From Acidimicrobiales bacterium (lineage in GTDB: Bacteria; Actinomycetota; Acidimicrobiia; Acidimicrobiales; Aldehydirespiratoraceae), in the NCBI GenBank assembly GCA_040219515.1, contig JAVJSI010000013.1, positions 124,001 through 188,000 of the forward strand: 64,000 nucleotides of DNA, given 5' to 3'. Made by a program: the position numbers and the translations under genes. The notes beneath the pieces are model-generated. The model was not told the origin of the DNA. It saw only the letters and a list, made by a program, of their open reading frames with translations, and made no database searches. Shown one piece after another: positions 59,427 to 64,000 of the stretch (positions within the stretch are counted from its first letter, which is position 1; every line of letters begins with the position of its first letter).

Positions 59427-60584
59427 ATGACAACACCCGACACTGGTTCTCCCAACACTGCCCCACCCGGCCTCAAGGGTCTGGCCGTCGCCGACACCAT
59501 GCTCGGCGATGTCCGTGGCCAGGAAGGCTTCTTCCACTACCGCCAGTACGACGCAGCCGAACTGGCCCGCCACGCCTCGCTCGAGGACGTGTGGACACTC
59601 CAGTTGCGAGGAGCCCTCCCGACCGAGGCCGTGACGGTGGAAGCGGGTGCCCACCGCTGGCTGCCCGAGCCGGTGGCCGCGCTCGTCGATGCCACCGCCG
59701 AACGGGTCGCCGACCCCATGGTGACACTGCGCGTCGGCCTGTTGGCGCTCGGCGACGTCGAGGGCCGGGGTTCGATGCTCGATCGTTCGCTCGATCAACT
59801 GCACGACGACGCCCGGCGGCTGGTGGCCGTCGTGCCGACGATTCTCGCCCGTCACCAACGAGTGCGGCAGGGAGAGGATCCGGTCGCCCCGGATCCGACG
59901 ATGGGTCACGCGGCCGACTACCTGCGGATGGCCACCGGGCGGGTACCCGACCCGGCCGCAGCTCGCGCCGTCGAGCAGTACCTCGTCGCCACCGTCGACC
60001 ATGGCTTCAATGCGTCGACCTTCACCGGTCGTGTCGTCGCCAGCACCGGGGCCGACATGGCCGGTGCCCTGGTCGCCGCGGTCGGGGCGCTCACCGGGCC
60101 GCTCCACGGCGGTGCCCCCAGTCGGTGCATCCAGATGATCGAGGAGATCGGCGCCCCCGATCGGGCGGCCGACTGGGTTCGTGCCCGACTCGATGCCGGC
60201 GAGAAGATCATGGGCTTCGGTCACGCGGTGTACCGCGCCGAGGACCCGCGGGGTGTCGTGTTGCGCGAGGCAGCCGAGCGTCTCGGCGGTGATCTGGTCG
60301 AGCGAGCCGCCGGCATGGAGACGGAGATTCTGGCCGTGCTCGCCGAGTGGAAGCCCGAGCCGCGGATCGTGACCAACGTCGAGTACTGGGCGTCGGTGGT
60401 GCTCGAGCTGGCGGGCCTGCCCCGCGCGATGTTCACTCCGACGTTCTCCGTCAGCCGGGCGATCGGCTGGTCGGCCCATCTCATCGAACAGCACGGCGTG
60501 GGCAAGATCGTTCGACCCAGCGCCCGCTACGTCGGCCCCGAGCCGACCATCGGCGTGCCGATCCGAAATCGCGTGCCGACCTGA
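59427..60584 (+). CDS. Citrate synthase-family enzyme with Asp-to-Glu substitution
   Basis: A 385-residue citrate/methylcitrate synthase. His192 lies in VDHGFNASTFT, the catalytic His227 in TGPLHGGAPS and His266 in GFGHAVYRAEDPR. The catalytic acid block usually reading NVD is NVE here (Glu319 in VTNVEYWASVV), whereas its divergent paralog keeps Asp. The enzyme may be slower, or tuned to propionyl-CoA as a methylcitrate synthase; a nearby methylmalonyl-CoA mutase set supports propionyl-CoA chemistry. A TTGGAGG ribosome site precedes ATG 59427. Regulation probably involves the TCAATGT repeats upstream. Confidence 0.9.
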   Translation: MTTPDTGSPNTAPPGLKGLAVADTMLGDVRGQEGFFHYRQYDAAELARHASLEDVWTLQLRGALPTEAVTVEAGAHRWLPEPVAALVDATAERVADPMVTLRVGLLALGDVEGRGSMLDRSLDQLHDDARRLVAVVPTILARHQRVRQGEDPVAPDPTMGHAADYLRMATGRVPDPAAARAVEQYLVATVDHGFNASTFTGRVVASTGADMAGALVAAVGALTGPLHGGAPSRCIQMIEEIGAPDRAADWVRARLDAGEKIMGFGHAVYRAEDPRGVVLREAAERLGGDLVERAAGMETEILAVLAEWKPEPRIVTNVEYWASVVLELAGLPRAMFTPTFSVSRAIGWSAHLIEQHGVGKIVRPSARYVGPEPTIGVPIRNRVPT

Positions 60585-60644
60585 CTTCCATCGTCGCCGT
60601 TCTGCGGTTATCTTCCAGGGAAGCTTTCTGAGGAGAAGTCCGAC

Positions 60645-61982
60645 ATGTCGACGGTTGAACACCAAGGTTTCGAGGGAGTCGATCTCTGGGACATGGACGC
60701 GTTCCAGCGCCAGGAGCATCACGCGATGCTCGAGCAGCTTCGCGAGACCGAGCCGGGAATCCACTGGATCGACGAGGGCGACAAGGGGCCCGGCTTCTGG
60801 GCGATCACCCGCCTCGCGCACTTGAAGGAGATCAACCGTCAGGCCGAGATCTTCTCGTCGAACAAGGGCGGCACCCAGATGCAGGAGCGGGTGCGCGGCG
60901 ACGACATCGACAGCTTCCAGAACGACTCGCTGATGCTGTCGATGGATCCACCGAAGCACACGCGCTACCGCCGCATCGTGAGCCGTGGTTTCACGCCGCG
61001 CATGATCAACCTGCTCGAGGACTACCTCCACAACCGCACCCAGATGATCATCGATCGGGTGAGCGAGCGCGGCACGGCCGAGTTCGTCACCGAGCTCTCG
61101 GCCGAGCTCCCACTCCAGGCGATCGCCGAGATGGTCGGTATCCCGCTCGAGGACCGGTCGAAGATCTTCGACTGGACCAACTCGATGATCGGTGCCGACG
61201 ACCCCGACTTCGCGGCGAGCGAGGACGAGGTCATGGGCGCCTTCGGGGAGCTGTTCGCCTACTCGAACGCGCTGCAGAACGATCGCCGCGACAAGCCGGC
61301 CGACGACATCATCACCACGCTGCTGTCGGCCAATGTCGACGGCGAGGCGCTCGACGAGGTCGAGTTCGACATGTTCTTCCTGCTGCTGTGTGTGGCCGGC
61401 AACGAGACCACCCGCAACTCGATCACCCGCGGCATGCACGGCTTCTTCGAGTTTCCCGATCAGTGGGAGCTCTACAAGAGCGATCCCGACAAGTACGCCG
61501 ACACGATGGTCGACGAGGTCGTGCGCTGGGCCACCCCCGTGCTCAACTTCCGGCGTCAGGCCATGCAGGACTACGAGATCGGTGGGGTGCAGATCAAGGA
61601 GAACGACAAGATCGTGATGTGGCACATCGCCGCCAACCGCGATCCCCGTGCCTTCGACGACCCGTGGACCTTCGACATCACCCGCAGCCCCAACGACCAC
61701 GTGGGGTTCGGTGGCGGCGGCCCGCACTTCTGCCTCGGCTCCAACCTCGCGAAGATGGAGATCGCCTTGATGTTCAAGGGCATCGCCGAACGCTTGCCCG
61801 ACATCCACCTCGATGGTGAGGTCTCCTATCTCCGTTCGAACTTCATCGGCGGGGTCAAGTCGATGCCGGTTGCGTTCACGCCCACGCCTTCGACCAACAC
61901 CATGCCGCTGGACCGTCTCGGTTCGGCCGCCGGCGCTTCGGGCACCGACGGCTACGGCGGCTCGGTCGAGCGCGAGGGCTAG
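60645..61982 (+). CDS. Cytochrome P450 (CYP125/CYP124-like)
   Basis: A 445-residue P450. It has the I-helix CVAGNETTRNSITR, the ExxR EVVRWATPV, the NRDPRAFDDPW aromatic region, and the haem loop VGFGGGGPHFCLGSNLAK with Cys363. The GGGG-PHFCLG pattern and MLSMDPPKHTRYRRIVSRGFTP block are typical of actinobacterial CYP124/125/142 enzymes that hydroxylate steroid or branched lipid side-chain ends. An AGGAGA ribosome site precedes ATG 60645. It is not adjacent to a full steroid cluster here, so the substrate is inferred only by similarity. Confidence 0.92.
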   Translation: MSTVEHQGFEGVDLWDMDAFQRQEHHAMLEQLRETEPGIHWIDEGDKGPGFWAITRLAHLKEINRQAEIFSSNKGGTQMQERVRGDDIDSFQNDSLMLSMDPPKHTRYRRIVSRGFTPRMINLLEDYLHNRTQMIIDRVSERGTAEFVTELSAELPLQAIAEMVGIPLEDRSKIFDWTNSMIGADDPDFAASEDEVMGAFGELFAYSNALQNDRRDKPADDIITTLLSANVDGEALDEVEFDMFFLLLCVAGNETTRNSITRGMHGFFEFPDQWELYKSDPDKYADTMVDEVVRWATPVLNFRRQAMQDYEIGGVQIKENDKIVMWHIAANRDPRAFDDPWTFDITRSPNDHVGFGGGGPHFCLGSNLAKMEIALMFKGIAERLPDIHLDGEVSYLRSNFIGGVKSMPVAFTPTPSTNTMPLDRLGSAAGASGTDGYGGSVEREG

Positions 61983-62008
61983 TCTGCGCCCCATGGGGGG
62001 CGGTTGCG

Positions 62009-63451
62009 GTGACGCCTGAGGAGTTCCGGGTTGCGGCACACGAGCTGGTCGACTGGATCGCCGACCGGCGCGCCGAGGTCGAGTCGCGTCCCGTTCGCCC
62101 GGACGTGGAGCCGGGCGATATCGCGGCCCGTCTGCCGGCCACGCCGCCCACCACCCCGGTGGATGGCGCGGTCGTACTCGACGATCTCGACCGCCTGATC
62201 GCGCCGGGCATCACCGAGGTCCAGCACCCGATGCACTTCGGGTGGTTCCCGTCGAACGCCAGCCTCTCGTCGGTGCTCGGCGACGTCGCGTCGTCGGGAC
62301 TCGCATCGTTGGGCATCTCGTGGGAGTCGTCGCCCGCCCTCACCGAGGTCGAGGAGGTGATGGTCGATTGGATGCGTCAGCTGACCGGCCTCGACGACGG
62401 CTGGCACGGCGTGATCCAGGACACCGCGTCCACCGCGTGCCTCGTGGCCATGCTCGCCGCCCGAGAGCGGGCCACCGATCACTCCCAGGTCACGACCGGC
62501 CTCGCCGGCGTGTCCTCGCCGCTGTGCGTCTACACCACCGAGGAAGCCCATTCGTCGGTTCGTAAGGGCGCGTTGCTGGCCGGCTTCGGCGGCGATCACA
62601 TCCGGTCGGTGGCGGTCGATCCGGTCAGCCGCAGCATGCGGGCCGACGCGCTCGCCGCTGAGATGGCGCGCGACCGCGATGCCGGGCGGCGGCCGGCGAT
62701 CGTCGTGGCGTCGGCCGGCTCGACCGGCACCACCGCGTTCGACCCGATCGACGAGATCGTGGAAGCAGCGGCGGTCCACGGTGCGTGGGTGCACGTCGAT
62801 GCGGCCATGGCCGGTGCCGCCCTCGTGCTTCCCGAGATGCGGTCGCTGTTCGTCGGACTGGAGGGCGCCGACTCGCTGTCGTGGAATCCCCACAAGTGGT
62901 TCGGCACGATCCTCGACTGCTCACTCATGTATCTGCGCGATCCCGATCATCTGATCCGGGTGATGTCGACCAACCCGAGCTACCTCCGCTCGACCGCCGG
63001 CGGCGACGCCACCCAGTACCGCGACTGGGGAATCCCCCTCGGGCGCCGCTTTCGAGCGTTGAAGCTCTGGTACCAGCTGCGCATCGACGGCATCGAGGAG
63101 ATCCGGACCCGCCTGCGCCGCGATCTCGAGAACGCGGCGTGGCTGGCGGAGCGGTTCCGCGCGCTGCCCGACTGGGAGGTCGTCGCGCCGGTTCCCCTGC
63201 AGACCGTGTGTGTCCGACATGTGCCTCCGGGTCTCTCGGCCCCCGACCACGGAGATGAACTCGACGAGCACACGCTCCGGTGGCTGCGGGCCATCAACAC
63301 TTCGGGCGAGGCGTTCCTGTCGCCGTCGGTGCTCGACGGGCGGTGGATGGTGCGGGTGTCGGTCGGGGTCGAGTCGACCGAGCGACACCACCTCGAACGT
63401 CTGGTCGAACTGATGACCGCGACTGCGACCGCAGCCGCAGACTCAGCCTGA
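62009..63451 (+). CDS. Pyridoxal-phosphate aromatic-L-amino-acid decarboxylase family enzyme
   Basis: A 480-residue group II PLP decarboxylase. The cofactor lysine is Lys296 in SWNPHKWFG; the PLP-stacking histidine and aspartate are in AHSSVRKG and VHVDAAMAGA, and substrate-loop residues HPMHFGWFPSN near the N-terminus are typical of AADC/DDC. It would decarboxylate tryptophan, tyrosine, DOPA or a related amino acid. Start is GTG 62009. It lies upstream of kynureninase on the same strand, with a palindromic repeat between, so both could handle tryptophan-derived compounds. Confidence 0.92.
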   Translation: MTPEEFRVAAHELVDWIADRRAEVESRPVRPDVEPGDIAARLPATPPTTPVDGAVVLDDLDRLIAPGITEVQHPMHFGWFPSNASLSSVLGDVASSGLASLGISWESSPALTEVEEVMVDWMRQLTGLDDGWHGVIQDTASTACLVAMLAARERATDHSQVTTGLAGVSSPLCVYTTEEAHSSVRKGALLAGFGGDHIRSVAVDPVSRSMRADALAAEMARDRDAGRRPAIVVASAGSTGTTAFDPIDEIVEAAAVHGAWVHVDAAMAGAALVLPEMRSLFVGLEGADSLSWNPHKWFGTILDCSLMYLRDPDHLIRVMSTNPSYLRSTAGGDATQYRDWGIPLGRRFRALKLWYQLRIDGIEEIRTRLRRDLENAAWLAERFRALPDWEVVAPVPLQTVCVRHVPPGLSAPDHGDELDEHTLRWLRAINTSGEAFLSPSVLDGRWMVRVSVGVESTERHHLERLVELMTATATAAADSA

Positions 63452-63489
63452 CGAGATCCTTCAGCGCTCCGAGACCAGTTCGTCCTCCC

Positions 63490-63516
63490 GTCCCAAAGGT
63501 GTCAGACACCTGTCCC
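63490..63516. repeat. Inverted copy of the 27-bp palindromic repeat
   Basis: GTCCCAAAGGTGTCAGACAC and so on to CTGTCCC. The reverse complement matches the 2839-2865 unit at 25 of 27 positions. The core is GGTGTC-A-GACACC (63498-63510). Confidence 0.75.
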
Positions 63517-63579
63517 GCCCCTGTCTCGCCGAGCGCGACGAGGCGGTCGGGCCGCGACGCAGGGAAGTTTCCGGCCGCA

Positions 63580-63585
63580 TACTGT
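63580..63585 (+). promoter_or_regulatory. Leaderless -10 box TACTGT for kynureninase
   Basis: TACTGT ends 6 nt before GTG 63592. Confidence 0.5.
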
Positions 63586-63591
63586 CGGTCC

Positions 63592-64000
63592 GTGACGCCC
63601 CGCATCGACCTCGGCCCGTTTCCCACTCGCCCGGGCTTCGACGATGTCCGACGCCGTGACGTCGACGACCCGTTGGCCTCGTTCGCGGCTCGGTTCGAGG
63701 TCGCCGATCCGTCGCTGATCTATCTCGACGGCAACTCGCTCGGCCGACTCCCGAGCGCGGCGCCGGCGGTGATCGATCATGTCGTCCGTGCCCAGTGGGG
63801 CGATCGTCTGATCCGATCCTGGAACGAGGGGTGGTGGGATCTGGCGTCCGATGTCGGCGACCTGATCGCGCCGCTGATCGGCGCCGGGCCGGGCGAGGTG
63901 ATCGTCTCGGAATCGACTACGACCAACCTCCACAAGCTGGCCGGGGCGGCCCTCGATGCCCGGCCGGAGCGCACGACCCTGGTCACCGACGATCTGAACT
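63592..64000 (+). CDS. kynU: Kynureninase, 3'-truncated by window edge
   Basis: The first 136 residues of a kynureninase, a PLP enzyme that cleaves kynurenine to anthranilate and alanine. The start is GTG at 63592, 6 nt after TACTGT. The hallmark YLDGNSLGRLP lies at residues 44-54, then RSWNEGWW (about 81-88), and the PLP-site strand GEVIVSESTTTNLHKLAG (about 106-123). The C-terminal part with the PLP lysine is beyond the window. Its neighbour is an aromatic amino acid decarboxylase. Confidence 0.9.
   Translation, partial: MTPRIDLGPFPTRPGFDDVRRRDVDDPLASFAARFEVADPSLIYLDGNSLGRLPSAAPAVIDHVVRAQWGDRLIRSWNEGWWDLASDVGDLIAPLIGAGPGEVIVSESTTTNLHKLAGAALDARPERTTLVTDDLN

Noticed and set aside
59340-62039. 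Minus-strand 899-residue frame across the citrate synthase and P450 region
   Set aside because: Covers two well-supported plus-strand genes; composition is shadow-like.
1-64000. CRISPR array, tRNA, rRNA, prophage or intact insertion sequence
   Set aside because: No evenly spaced long direct repeats, no cloverleaf or rRNA stretch, and no transposase or integrase-like protein was recognised.

Overview
The window comes from a very GC-rich bacterial chromosome, almost certainly an actinobacterium. Supporting signs are F420/flavin-type luciferase-like oxidoreductases (four), a SCO6745-type protein, a SufR-like Fe-S regulator, a heterodimeric methylmalonyl-CoA mutase with MeaB, frequent GTG/TTG starts, dense ATGA-coupled operons, and many genes whose start codon lies 6-8 nt after a TANNNT box (leaderless promoters). 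Protein style (acyl-CoA/terpenoid catabolism, serine protease with an SLH domain, prokaryotic lysyl oxidase) suggests an Acidimicrobiia lineage such as Ilumatobacter relatives; that placement is inference. No rRNA, tRNA, CRISPR array, prophage or intact insertion sequence is visible, and no gene-free stretch exceeds about 200 bases.

Layout. 1-5.2 kb: 3' part of a P450, an LLM oxidoreductase, a SCO6745-like protein, a nitronate monooxygenase-like protein and a membrane protein. 5.2-9.8 kb (minus): galM, SDR, a VanY-like peptidase and an acyl-CoA synthetase, all closely spaced or coupled. 9.8-21.5 kb (mostly plus): a large carbohydrate-active fusion protein, LLM oxidoreductase, SLC13-type permease, Fe-S regulator with methyltransferase, SDR, IMPase-like phosphatase, SRPBCC-like protein, Gfo/Idh oxidoreductase, SnoaL-like protein and a DUF3048 lipoprotein. 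21.5-29.1 kb: thiolase divergent from an acyl-CoA dehydrogenase/nitronate monooxygenase operon, with mirrored 24-bp operator-like sites; then a molybdopterin oxidoreductase, a GNAT enzyme and another LLM oxidoreductase. 29.2-38.9 kb: a surface subtilase followed by a signalling island (CHASE hybrid kinase, receivers, kinases, PAS protein, EAL phosphodiesterase, NarL-type regulator) interrupted by one SDR-like protein that lacks the catalytic tyrosine. 39.1-48.7 kb: acyl-CoA synthetase, SRPBCC-MFS fusion, and a fully coupled branched-chain-type ABC operon (binding lipoprotein, fused LivH-LivM, LivG, LivF, small membrane protein, amidohydrolase). 48.8-55.7 kb: mutA, small membrane protein, mutB, Dabb protein, MscS channel, SnoaL-like protein and meaB. 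55.9-64 kb: secreted lysyl oxidase-like protein, two divergent citrate-synthase-family genes, a CYP125/124-like P450, an aromatic amino acid decarboxylase and the 5' part of kynureninase.

How the genes fit together. Acyl-CoA ligases, acyl-CoA dehydrogenase, thiolase, P450s, LLM oxidoreductases and SDRs point to beta-oxidation-like breakdown of hydrophobic or alicyclic substrates. The resulting propionyl-CoA could feed the methylmalonyl-CoA mutase/MeaB set and possibly one citrate-synthase paralog acting as methylcitrate synthase. The surface protease, VanY-like protein and lysyl oxidase act at the envelope. The most useful non-coding observations are a dispersed 27-bp palindromic repeat, mirrored operators at 22.7-22.9 kb, and divergent promoters whose -10 boxes physically overlap.
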